Shown: piece by piece, positions 26,646-33,111 of the stretch | Layout of the letters: the number at the start of each line of letters is the position of its first letter | Numbering within the stretch: position 1 is the stretch's first letter | Origin: Syntrophales bacterium | GTDB taxonomy: Bacteria > Desulfobacterota > Desulfobaccia > Desulfobaccales > 0-14-0-80-60-11 | Assembly (NCBI GenBank): GCA_028688935.1 | Contig: JAQTXE010000006.1 | Location: forward strand, 1-33,111 | Length of the DNA: 33,111 nt | Direction: 5' to 3' | The notes under the pieces: generated by a model | Told to the model about the DNA's origin: nothing | What the model saw: the letters and a program-made list of their open reading frames with translations, nothing else | Databases searched by the model: none | Program-made: the position numbers and the translations under genes

Positions 26646-27328
26646 AAATCAAAAAACACCTGGTGGTCATAGGCTTGGGGGAGTTCGGCAGCGAACTGGC
26701 CCGGGAACTCGCCAAGCAATGCGAAGTGCTGGCCCTGGATCGGGATGAAAACAAGGTCAACGCGGTGGTGGACGCGGTGCAGCGGGCCCTGATCCTGGAT
26801 GTCCGGGACTTCAACAGCTTAAGTTCGGTGGTCACCGGCGACTTCGACGAAGCTATCGTGGGCATCGGCGAGAACCTGGAGGCCAGCATTCTCTGCACCC
26901 TGCACCTGAAAAAAATCGGCGTCAAGTTCATCCACGCCAAGGCCAAGACCGAGGATCAAGCCGCGATCCTCAGGGCCGTGGGCGCCACGGAGGTTATCTC
27001 GCCGGAGCGGGAATCGGCCCGGCGGGTGGCGGCCCAGATCATCAATCCCAATCTGCTGGATTTTGTGCCCCTGGAAGAGGACTACCGGGTGATGGACGTG
27101 GCCCCGCCGGACGCCCTCTACGGCCGGAGCCTGGAAGAACTCAACTTAAGGAAAAACTTCGGGGTCTTTGTGATCGCCATCCGGGAACTGGTTCCGGCCC
27201 GTTTCGTCTTCCTGCCGGGACCGGAATTCGTCATTAAACCCAGCGACATTTTGGTGATTATCGGCAAGGAGCAAGACCTCCTGCGCCTCCAGGAATTTAA
27301 GAAGCCCTTTTCGCCCAAGGATAAATAA
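26642..27328 (+). CDS. Potassium uptake regulator, TrkA/KtrA family (RCK)
   Basis: The 228-residue protein has an RCK_N Rossmann domain (VVIGLGEFGSELA, GxGxxG at 11-16, with an acidic residue ending the second strand in LALDRD). It is followed by a TrkA_C domain (about 135-220). It binds nucleotides (NAD or ATP/ADP) and gates the pore subunit. Its single RCK unit and size match KtrA. The 4-base overlap with the pore gene supports a two-gene operon. The frame is open upstream inside the pore gene, but the MKIKKHLVVIG start at 26642 is clearly the real one. Confidence 0.95.
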   Translation: MKIKKHLVVIGLGEFGSELARELAKQCEVLALDRDENKVNAVVDAVQRALILDVRDFNSLSSVVTGDFDEAIVGIGENLEASILCTLHLKKIGVKFIHAKAKTEDQAAILRAVGATEVISPERESARRVAAQIINPNLLDFVPLEEDYRVMDVAPPDALYGRSLEELNLRKNFGVFVIAIRELVPARFVFLPGPEFVIKPSDILVIIGKEQDLLRLQEFKKPFSPKDK

Positions 27329-27428
27329 AAAGGAAGGCGATTCCCCCCCGCTTTCTGGAAACGGTCTTGAGGAAGCCGGCGGCCCAGGTGTTATACCGGC
27401 GGTTTTAGCCAACCTCTTTTCTAATCCT

Positions 27429-29150
27429 TCATCCCCCCAATTCCTGCAACGCCTTGCGGGCGAAGTCCAGGGAAGGGTCCAGGTCCAGGGCCTGTCTCAG
27501 GACAAACGCGGCTTCCTGGCCGTGGCCCAGGCGGGAGAGGTTGACGCCCAGGTTGGCGTAGTCGATGGCGGAGCCGTGGTCCAATTCAATGGCCTTCTCG
27601 AAACAGGCCACGGCTTTCTGGTATTCCTCCATCTTGAAATAGCAGAAACCCAGAAGGTGGTGGGCTTCATGGAGGGCGGGGTCAAGTTTCAGGGCGGTTT
27701 TCAGGGCGGCGACGGCTGCGGGAAAGTCGCCCAGGTCTTTGTAACAGGCCCCCAGGTGGACGTGGATGCTGGGAACTTCGTGGGCCGAAGGCTTTAGTTT
27801 CAGGGATTTTTGCAGAGGCTCCAGGGCCGCCTCCGGGAAGCCCTGGTTTTCGAGAGTCAGCCCCAGAAAGAAGTTCACTTCAAAGCGATCCGGAAATGCC
27901 TTATTAAGGTTTTCCAGGGCTTCCAGGGCCTCCGGGGGATGGGCATGGAGGGAGGCCAGCTTGGCCAGGTGAAAGATGACGTTGGTGTTCCGGGTGCGGT
28001 CCAGAAAGTGAGTGCCGGGAATGAGGACATAGACCGCGGGCAGATCAATTTGAGGATGGGTCACATCTACTACCAGGACCTCCAGGTCCAGGCGCTTCAG
28101 GGCCGCCAAGCAACCTTCGATCTCCTCCTTCAAGTTGGGATGGGCCAGATTGGGGAGACTGGATAAAGGCACCATGGGTCCAGGGGCCATAAGGTAAGCT
28201 GCGTCCCCCAGGGTTTCATATTTGGGCAGGGTGGGGGTGTAGCTGGTGCGGTGATGAAAATCCCCCGCCAGTTGAGCCACTTCAGTCAAGGCCCGGATCA
28301 GGGATTTTTCCGGGTCGGTGGTGGTGCCCGCAGCAAAGACTATTTCACTTTCCTCCGGAAAAGTTGACGGGTCGTAGGCCAGGGCCGCGACCGTGGGGAT
28401 GCCGGTGTTCAGGGAAAAGTCCCGGAGATAAACCTTGATGCCGTTTTTCTTAAATTTGGCCAGCAATTCCCGGCCCGCGGGATCCAGGACCGAATCCGGG
28501 TCGATGGCCGGGGTGGCCAGGCGGTCGTGGCTGATGATCGAACCTACGTGGCGCTCCACCACCTCGCAAAGGCCCTGGAGGATGGCCTCCTCCAGGCAGT
28601 TACCCGCGGCCGGGCCGTTATATTCCTCGATGAGATAAAACCAGTGGAAGGGGATATTCATCCCTTTACCGGTGGTGAGATTGGTGGCCGGGGCAAAGAA
28701 GAGGGGCCAATCCTGATAAATCTGCGCGGTCGCGGCTAATTCCGGAGAGGTGTCAAAGAGGGAGCGGGCGAGATAAGAGAAATCCAAGACCGGTCCGGGG
28801 AACTCCCGGGGCCGGGCGTAATGTAGAGGGCCTTCCTCCAGATAAGAAAAAAAGCTGAAGCGCTCCACCAGTTCCATCAAAGCGCTGGCTTCGGCCTGCG
28901 TCGGGGTGGCGCCTTTGCCCATCTGCTTCTGGGTGGGCACCACCCGCCGGGCGTCTCCGCCTAAGAGGCTGATATAGACCGGAATATCCAGGCGGCCGGA
29001 GTCAATGCGCAGGGTGTCTTTGAGGATCTCCAGGTGCAAACGGGCCAGGCGTTCCCGCACCCGGGCCACGGTTTCCTCGGGGGTGCGCACCTTATCTTGA
29101 TCATAGGTGTAATGCTTGAAAACATCAGTAATGTGCAAGGTCGGCAGCAT
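27429..29150 (-). CDS. YcaO-domain protein with C-terminal TPR repeats
   Basis: The 573-residue protein has the three ATP-binding signatures of YcaO enzymes: Sx3ExxER (S89-R97, SALMELVER), Qx3ExxER (Q192-R200, QGLCEVVER) and Rx3E (R286-E290). YcaO proteins activate peptide amides with ATP to make azolines, thioamides or amidines, or assist RimO-type ribosomal protein modification. From about residue 410 the protein changes into TPR repeats (NFFLGLTLENQG, HVHLGACYKDLGDFPAAV, HHLLGFCYFKMEEYQKAV, YANLGVNLSRLG). The C-terminus lacks the proline-rich tail of azoline-forming YcaOs. No cyclodehydratase partner or dehydrogenase lies nearby, so the substrate is unknown. The ATG at 29150 has GGAGA about 12 bases upstream. 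Confidence 0.9.
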   Translation of the reverse strand: MLPTLHITDVFKHYTYDQDKVRTPEETVARVRERLARLHLEILKDTLRIDSGRLDIPVYISLLGGDARRVVPTQKQMGKGATPTQAEASALMELVERFSFFSYLEEGPLHYARPREFPGPVLDFSYLARSLFDTSPELAATAQIYQDWPLFFAPATNLTTGKGMNIPFHWFYLIEEYNGPAAGNCLEEAILQGLCEVVERHVGSIISHDRLATPAIDPDSVLDPAGRELLAKFKKNGIKVYLRDFSLNTGIPTVAALAYDPSTFPEESEIVFAAGTTTDPEKSLIRALTEVAQLAGDFHHRTSYTPTLPKYETLGDAAYLMAPGPMVPLSSLPNLAHPNLKEEIEGCLAALKRLDLEVLVVDVTHPQIDLPAVYVLIPGTHFLDRTRNTNVIFHLAKLASLHAHPPEALEALENLNKAFPDRFEVNFFLGLTLENQGFPEAALEPLQKSLKLKPSAHEVPSIHVHLGACYKDLGDFPAAVAALKTALKLDPALHEAHHLLGFCYFKMEEYQKAVACFEKAIELDHGSAIDYANLGVNLSRLGHGQEAAFVLRQALDLDPSLDFARKALQELGG

Positions 29151-29324
29151 GGATCAATATTCTCCGGTTCTGAAAATTTCAGGGCTCAAAGTGTGGCGGC
29201 GGGCGAGGCAGCCTGCCTTAAGACTTTTTAAATTGCGGATGAGCCGCGATTGTCTACGTGACTGCCATGATTATGTCCTGATCGGCGGAATTATGCAATC
29301 CGTGGCCCGGCGCCGGGATGAACG

Positions 29325-29367
29325 AAAAGCGCCCTTAGCCCCGATCTGGAGAAAGAGGCTAAGGGCG
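29325..29367 (-). terminator. Candidate intrinsic terminator of the liv operon (leftward)
   Basis: On the minus strand GGCTAAGGGCG-complement arms form an 11-bp perfect stem: CGCCCTTAGCC at 29330-29340 with GGCTAAGGGCG at 29357-29367, loop 16. The left arm is followed by CTTTTCG in the leftward direction. It lies downstream of livG and upstream of ycaO, so it probably ends the liv transcript. The T-run is short. Confidence 0.5.
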
Positions 29368-29499
29368 TTCCGGGGGTGATGGTTGGGGATACTCCTGGTG
29401 CAAGGGAGCTGGAAACGGTTTAATTATATGTAAAACAGCCTGATTAATTCCAGGCATGAGTGCGTCCTCGGGAACCAGCATAAGGGAATCACTAGCTCT

Positions 29500-29580
29500 T
29501 TAGATGGAATAACACCGGCAATAGGATTCTTCGGCGGAGAAAAATGTGAGAGGGAAAGATTTTTTACGTTGTTTTGTCAT
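29500..29580 (-). CDS. Tiny 26-codon ORF between livG and ycaO (speculative peptide)
   Basis: A leftward ATG at 29580 opens 26 codons ending in a Cys-rich tail, EESYCRCYSI. AAGGA precedes the ATG with only two bases between, closer than usual. It resembles no peptide I recognise. It is worth listing only because a YcaO enzyme, which modifies Cys/Ser/Thr-containing peptides in many systems, is encoded about 350 bp downstream on the same strand. A frame this short occurs easily by chance. Confidence 0.15.
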   Translation of the reverse strand: MTKQRKKSFPLTFFSAEESYCRCYSI

Positions 29581-29644
29581 GGTCCTTACTGCCGGCGGCT
29601 GAAAGCGGGGAGCATTGCGTCCCTGTCCCTCTCCGTAAAATCTT

Positions 29645-30409
29645 CTAACTAACTCCTCCCCCTAGATAGGCCTTGATCACGGCCGGGTTATCCCGTATTT
29701 CCCCGGGGGTCCCCGCAGCCAGGGTCAGGCCGTGATCCAGGACGGTGATCAGTTGGCACAGGCCCATGACCAGACGCAGGTTATGTTCGATGACCAGAAT
29801 GGTAAGGCGGTGTTCCTGGCGGAGGGTTAAGAGAAAGTCCATCAATTCCCCGGTCTCCTGGGGGTTGAGCCCGGCCGCGGGTTCGTCCAACAGGAGCAGC
29901 CGGGGCTCCGTGGCCAGGGCCCGGGTTATTTCCAGACGGCGCTGGTGGCCGTAGGGGAGTTGCCCGGCTTTTTCCTCCGCCGCCTCAGCCAAACCCACTT
30001 CTTCTAGCAGCGCCCGGCTTCGGGAGACCTGGGCCCGTTCTTCCCGGAGATACCCGGGAAAGCGCAGGGCCGCCTGCCACCAGGAGGCCCGGCGGCGGCA
30101 GTGAAAGCCCACCAGAACGTTGTCCAGGACGCTCAAGTCCCCGAAGAGGCGGATGTTTTGAAAGGTGCGGGCGATGCCTAACCGGGTGATCTGCTCCGGA
30201 GGCAACCCGGTGATGTTGTGGCCCCCAAAGAGGATGTCCCCCTGGCTGGGTTGCAGAAAACCGCTCAGGAGATTAAAGACCGTGGTCTTGCCCGCGCCGT
30301 TGGGGCCGATGAGGCCGTAGAGCGCGCCCCGGGGCACCTGGAGCCGGAGGTTGTCCAGGGCCAGGATGCCGCCGAAGCTCCGGCCTAAATGTCGGGTTTC
30401 AAGAAGCAT
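29645..30409 (-). CDS. livG: Branched-chain amino acid ABC transporter ATP-binding protein, LivG type
   Basis: The 254-residue ATPase has Walker A GPNGAGKTT (35-43), Q-loop FQNIRLF, the LivG-style signature LPYGHQRRLEI in place of LSGGQ, Walker B LLLLDEPAAGL, and the H-loop VIEHNL. It powers import by the LivH-LivM permease pair. It overlaps the end of livM by 11 bases, which fixes the operon order. The usual second ATPase, livF, does not follow; an intergenic region and ycaO do. Confidence 0.95.
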   Translation of the reverse strand: MLLETRHLGRSFGGILALDNLRLQVPRGALYGLIGPNGAGKTTVFNLLSGFLQPSQGDILFGGHNITGLPPEQITRLGIARTFQNIRLFGDLSVLDNVLVGFHCRRRASWWQAALRFPGYLREERAQVSRSRALLEEVGLAEAAEEKAGQLPYGHQRRLEITRALATEPRLLLLDEPAAGLNPQETGELMDFLLTLRQEHRLTILVIEHNLRLVMGLCQLITVLDHGLTLAAGTPGEIRDNPAVIKAYLGGGVS

Positions 30410-31403
30410 GGTAGTGAAAAATTCGCCCGAGCAGGCGGTTAAATCCGGCCCGGGTAAACTCCCGGCCCCCCAGCAGGCCCCGGCGGAAATAGATAATCAC
30501 CAATAAGAGCAAAAAAGAAAAAATGACCATGCGCATGCCCGGGATGCCGGGGATGTTGAGGCCCAGGAGCACCCGGGGCTCCTCCACCACCCGCAGCCAT
30601 TCCCCCCCCAGGGTAAAGAGCACCGCGGCCAGGACTGAGCCGGTGGTGGACCCCAGTCCGCCGACGACGATGATGATCAGCAGATTGAAAGTGAGAAAAA
30701 AGGTGAACAGCGTGGGGCTGATGGTGGTAATCAGGTGGGCCAGCAAGCCGCCGCCGATGCCGAAGAAAAAGGCGCTGAGGACATAGGCCAAGAGGAGATG
30801 GCGGAAAGTATCCACCCCCATGGCCCGGGCCGCGGTCTCATCGTCCCGGATGGCCTTCAGGGTCCGGCCATAATCGGAGTTGACCAGCAGGGCGATGAAG
30901 GCCACAGTGGCCGCGGCCACACCCCAGGACCACCAGAGGTTGGTATAGGGATAAAGCCCTTTCAACCCCAGGGGGCCGTTGGTCAGCCCCTGGAGATTGT
31001 TGGCCAGCACCCGCACCACCTCCCCGAAACCTAAGGTGACGATGGCCAGGTAATCACCCCGCACCCTTAAGACCGGAAAACCGGTAAGAAAGCCGAAAGC
31101 CGCGGCCACCAGGCCGCCGGCCAGCAAGGCTAGAGGGAAGGGCAGGGAAAGCTGGCTCAGGGGCCAATAGAGGGGAGTGATGAGGAAATTAACCGTCTTT
31201 TCCGCGGGCGTCATGGTCAAGAGGGCGGCGGTATAAGCTCCTAAGGCCACGAAGGCGTTGGGTCCCAGATGGAATTGGCCGCAGACCCCGTTGATCAGGT
31301 TGTAGCTCACCGCCAGGATGATGAAGATGGCCACGTTGTTCAATAACCGGATCTGATACTCATCCGCCCAGCGCCCCGCGGCCCCGAGCAGCAGGATCAA
31401 CAT
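30399..31403 (-). CDS. livM: Branched-chain amino acid ABC transporter permease, LivM type
   Basis: The protein is a 334-residue membrane permease with about 8-10 helices. It has the LivM landmarks YNLINGVCGQFHLGPNAFVALGAYTAAL near residue 34, RGDYLAIVTLGFGEVVRV near 116, and IRDDETAARAMGVD (coupling helix) near 187. The given start is the first ATG, which has no ribosome site. Twelve codons upstream an in-frame ATT at 31439 follows AAGGAG (31453-31448) with 8 bases between. It would give an N-terminus RKFFLNIAVLA, typical of LivM, so the true start may be this rare codon. It overlaps livG at its 3' end. Confidence 0.94.
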   Translation of the reverse strand: MLILLLGAAGRWADEYQIRLLNNVAIFIILAVSYNLINGVCGQFHLGPNAFVALGAYTAALLTMTPAEKTVNFLITPLYWPLSQLSLPFPLALLAGGLVAAAFGFLTGFPVLRVRGDYLAIVTLGFGEVVRVLANNLQGLTNGPLGLKGLYPYTNLWWSWGVAAATVAFIALLVNSDYGRTLKAIRDDETAARAMGVDTFRHLLLAYVLSAFFFGIGGGLLAHLITTISPTLFTFFLTFNLLIIIVVGGLGSTTGSVLAAVLFTLGGEWLRVVEEPRVLLGLNIPGIPGMRMVIFSFLLLLVIIYFRRGLLGGREFTRAGFNRLLGRIFHYHAS

Positions 31404-31456
31404 AGCCAGGACGGCGATATTTAAAAAGAACTTGCGAATGGAATTAACTCCTTAAG

Positions 31457-31495
31457 AGCAGGGGCCGGGGACCAGGGGTCAGGGGCCAGGGGATA
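31457..31495. repeat. GC-rich repeat, left boundary of the livH-livM insert
   Basis: Tandem CAGGGGCC/CAGGGGTC units run from AGCAGGGG to GGGGATA. The segment is an imperfect reverse complement of 31889-31920. It stops just before the livM ribosome site. Confidence 0.7.
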
Positions 31496-31554
31496 GGCGA
31501 TGGAAACCCCGATTCTTAAATAATTCCTGGCCATTGACGTCTAATCACCAATCC

Positions 31555-31731
31555 CTAAGGCTTACAGTCGTGTTTATGAAGGGGCTTCTTTGCCTCCTTT
31601 TCTGCAATCTGCTCGTTAGGAACCCAGTGCCAATGCTTTTTTCTTTTATGTGGGGCCGGAATTGTCGGACAATTATCATTTGGATGATATTCCTCATAGT
31701 TATTCCACGGAGCTCTGTTGACCATCGGCAT
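31555..31731 (-). CDS. Small His/Lys/Trp-rich protein of unknown function (58 aa) inside the liv operon
   Basis: I recognise no family. The 58-residue product has six His, two Cys (21, 56), three Trp and many Lys, with the central stretch HKRKKHWHW. It has no signal peptide or membrane segment. I chose the ATG at 31731 because AAGGGAGG (31746-31739) lies 7 bases upstream, an excellent ribosome site. The frame is open 7 codons further to an ATG at 31752 with only a weak site. A possible promoter lies at 31769-31799. The surrounding DNA is AT-rich and bounded by inverted repeats, unlike the liv genes, which suggests acquisition as a cassette. The His/Cys content allows metal or nucleic acid binding, but nothing more can be claimed. 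Confidence 0.55.
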   Translation of the reverse strand: MPMVNRAPWNNYEEYHPNDNCPTIPAPHKRKKHWHWVPNEQIAEKEAKKPLHKHDCKP

Positions 31732-31768
31732 AACAAACCCTCCCTTGACCATTTTTCCCGACTAATTA

Positions 31769-31799
31769 ATGATAGCAAACTGCGGTACAACTAAATCAA
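31769..31799 (-). promoter_or_regulatory. Possible promoter of the small livH-livM insert gene
   Basis: On the minus strand TTGATT (31799-31794) and TATCAT (31774-31769) are separated by 19 bases. The -10 is preceded by TGC, giving an extended -10 (TGNTATCAT) that could offset the long spacer. A start site near 31762 would leave a leader of about 30 bases before the ATG at 31731. Confidence 0.35.
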
Positions 31800-31888
31800 G
31801 ACTTAAAAAGAGGTTAAGTTAATATTTTTTTTATGAAAATGACCTTAGTTCTAGATCTGCTCAGTTTCGTCCGGGGTTTATCTCCACT

Positions 31889-31920
31889 TATCCCTGGCCC
31901 CTGGCCCCTGCCCCCCTGCT
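31889..31920. repeat. GC-rich repeat, right boundary of the livH-livM insert
   Basis: TATCCCTGGCCCCTGG-type units ending CCCCTGCT form an imperfect inverted copy of 31457-31495. The element ends one base before the livH stop codon. Confidence 0.7.
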
Positions 31921-31921
31921 T

Positions 31922-32818
31922 CTAAAGTTTCTCCTCTCCTAATCGTTCCCCCAGGAGGCCGGTGGGCCGGGCCAGGAGGAGGATGATGAGCAGGCCGAAG
32001 GCCAGGGCGTCCCGGTAGCCGGCCCAGGCCGGGAAGAGGGCGACGATCATGATTTCCAAAAGCCCCAGCAGCAGACCGCCCACCACCGCGCCCGTCAGGT
32101 TGCCGATGCCGCCCAGGACTGCGGCGATGAAGGCCTTGAGTCCCGGAAGGATGCCCATGAAGGGATTGACCTGGGGGTATTTCATGGCCCAGAGGAGCCC
32201 CCCGGCCCCGGCCAGCAGGGAGCCGATCAAGAAGGTAAAGGCAATGACCCGGTTGACGTTGATACCCAACAATACGGGAATTTCCAGGCTCCAGGAGATG
32301 GCCCGCATGGCCCGGCCGATGTTGGTGCGATAGACGATGAGAAAGAGAATCAGCAACAGAGCCCCGGTAATCAGGGGGATTATCAGGCTGAGGCGGGGGA
32401 TGAAGAGACCGTTCCAATGAAAGGCTCCGGCAAAGACCGCCGGCGCCGGAAAAGGCTTGGGCCGGCCCCCGGCCACCACCAGGGCCAGGTTCTCCAGGAG
32501 AAAGGAGGCGGCAATGGCGGAGATCAACAGGGAAATACGGGGCGCCCGACGCAGGGGCCGGTAAGCGCCCCGCTCCAGCAACACCCCCAGCAAGCCGGTC
32601 AGGCCCACGGCCAGAGAGAAGGCCAGGGGCCAGGGCCAACTGAAGAGCCCCACGCCCATGACGCCGATATAGGCCGCCACCATCAGCAGGTCCCCATGGG
32701 CGAAATTAATGAGCCGGAGGATGCCGTAGACCATGGTGTAACCGATGGCGATGAGGGCATAAAGGCTCCCCAGGGAAAGGCCGTTGATTAATTGCTGGGC
32801 CAGATTTACCAGGTCCAC
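31922..32818 (-). CDS. livH: Branched-chain amino acid ABC transporter permease, LivH type
   Basis: The 298-residue permease has the LivH start LAQQLINGLSLGSLYALIAIGYTMVYGILRLINFAHGD, the coupling-helix region NIGRAMRAISWSLEIPVLLGINV near residue 180-200, and GIGNLTGAVVGGLLLGLLE near the end. I chose the GTG at 32818, which has GGAGA 8 bases upstream and gives the usual length. The frame is open to an ATG at 32917, but that would overlap the upstream gene and add 33 unrelated residues. It is the first liv gene in the window. No substrate-binding protein gene is nearby. Confidence 0.94.
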   Translation of the reverse strand: MDLVNLAQQLINGLSLGSLYALIAIGYTMVYGILRLINFAHGDLLMVAAYIGVMGVGLFSWPWPLAFSLAVGLTGLLGVLLERGAYRPLRRAPRISLLISAIAASFLLENLALVVAGGRPKPFPAPAVFAGAFHWNGLFIPRLSLIIPLITGALLLILFLIVYRTNIGRAMRAISWSLEIPVLLGINVNRVIAFTFLIGSLLAGAGGLLWAMKYPQVNPFMGILPGLKAFIAAVLGGIGNLTGAVVGGLLLGLLEIMIVALFPAWAGYRDALAFGLLIILLLARPTGLLGERLGEEKL

Positions 32819-32876
32819 CCGCCGGTCTCCGTTTCGGTTATTTAGGGTTGCATCGACCCCGGTGAAGCACAGTTTA

Positions 32877-33111
32877 TCAATAAGCCAACTTATAAAATAA
32901 GATTCCCAGTTGTTCATGCAGGGCCAAAGAAGATACGGCCAAGGATGAGGCGGAAGGCAGAAAACCGCGCCAGCCGTAGTTCCGGTTAGGATCGACCCGG
33001 AAATCCACCGGATAGGGGGTTACCGCGAGGCCGGCCTTCCGGAAAGCGCTCAAGGACCTGGTCATATGGGAAGCCGAAGTCAACAGGATGGGTTGGCGCC
33101 AGTTCCTTTGG
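32877..33111 (-). CDS. DUF218 (YdcF/ElyC/SanA-like) protein, C-terminal part (5' end outside window)
   Basis: The frame is open to the right edge of the window and gives the last 77 residues. The order ILLTSASHMTRSLSAFRKAGLAVTPYPVDFRV, then FLPSASSLAVSSLALHEQLGILFYKL, is the characteristic end of DUF218 proteins such as YdcF and ElyC, which act in the cell envelope with unknown or peptidoglycan-related roles. It is upstream of livH on the same strand with a 58-bp gap and could be co-transcribed. Confidence 0.82.
   Translation of the reverse strand, partial: QRNWRQPILLTSASHMTRSLSAFRKAGLAVTPYPVDFRVDPNRNYGWRGFLPSASSLAVSSLALHEQLGILFYKLAY

Larger units (their letters stand above)
29151..29644. 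other. Intergenic region between livG and ycaO
   Basis: Nearly 500 bp without an established gene. It holds an 11-bp perfect stem (29330-29367), a 26-codon leftward frame (29500-29580), and two pairs of complementary segments near livG: GAGAGGGA (29548-29555) with TCCCTCTC (29626-29633), and AAGATTTTTTACG (29556-29568) with CGTAAAATCTT (29634-29644). The second pair is not nested in the first, so only one can form without a pseudoknot. No livF remnant is recognisable. Confidence 0.5.

Noticed and set aside
29116-29379. 87-codon plus-strand frame over the ycaO start
   Set aside because: It overlaps the ycaO start and promoter region, has no ribosome site, and its Arg-rich product lacks any pattern.
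31545-31790. 81-codon minus-strand frame overlapping the small gene in another frame
   Set aside because: The alternative frame at 31555-31731 has a far better ribosome site.
31534-31794. 86-codon plus-strand frame in the livH-livM gap
   Set aside because: It overlaps the minus-strand small gene, lacks a ribosome site, and reads as a hydrophobic complement of it.

Overview
The window is a GC-rich bacterial chromosome segment. It carries 26 protein genes I would defend (two cut by the window edges) plus two small candidates. Gene content suggests an anaerobic deltaproteobacterium (Desulfobacterota, Syntrophobacterales/Desulfobacca-like): a Re-citrate-synthase-type enzyme, methylmalonyl-CoA decarboxylase-like subunits beside a split B12-dependent methylmalonyl-CoA mutase, a DHH-CBS-nucleotidyltransferase fusion, and intergenic inverted repeats of the kind common in that group. 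This assignment is inference from gene families. I saw no rRNA, tRNA, CRISPR array or transposase gene.

Left part (1-7.9 kb): the C-terminal CBS tail of a ClC channel faces a PIN-PhoH ATPase gene. Across a 470-bp AT-rich region, divergent from phoH, lies btaA-btaB for betaine-lipid synthesis. Its promoter region carries TTAACA direct repeats with an 11-bp period that look like a PhoB/PhoP box, so both sides point to phosphate-starvation control. A leftward block follows: zinc-ribbon methyltransferase, polyprenyl-phosphate-sugar-synthase-like GT2, and GT-C (ArnT-like) membrane glycosyltransferase.

Centre (8.2-18.2 kb), all rightward: hisS and aspS, then a metabolic block. The block holds a Re-citrate-synthase-like enzyme with an unusual C-terminal Cache-type sensor domain, a small OadG/MmdD-like membrane subunit, a biotin carrier, an OadB/MmdB-like decarboxylase subunit lacking some residues known to matter for the sodium pump, and methylmalonyl-CoA mutase as separate large and cobalamin-binding subunits. 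No carboxyltransferase (alpha) subunit is present. Several gaps hold long inverted repeats, and the gap before the mutase contains a T-box-like core with two competing hairpins.

Right part (18.2-33.1 kb): a tyrosine recombinase with a tandemly duplicated N-terminal DNA-binding domain overlaps a DHH-CBS-CCA-adding-type fusion gene. Next come rlmB (TrmH family), an APC permease, a two-gene Trk/Ktr potassium system, a YcaO-TPR protein, and a leftward branched-chain amino acid ABC transporter set (livH, livM, livG, without livF or livK). An AT-rich segment bounded by GC-rich inverted repeats sits between livH and livM. It encodes a 58-residue His/Lys/Trp-rich protein with its own Shine-Dalgarno sequence and a plausible promoter. 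The window ends in a DUF218 (YdcF-like) gene.

The strongest candidates for something undescribed are the livH-livM cassette, the duplicated-domain recombinase coupled to a tRNA-end enzyme, the Cache-fused citrate synthase beside an altered decarboxylase beta subunit, and the structured leader before the mutase.
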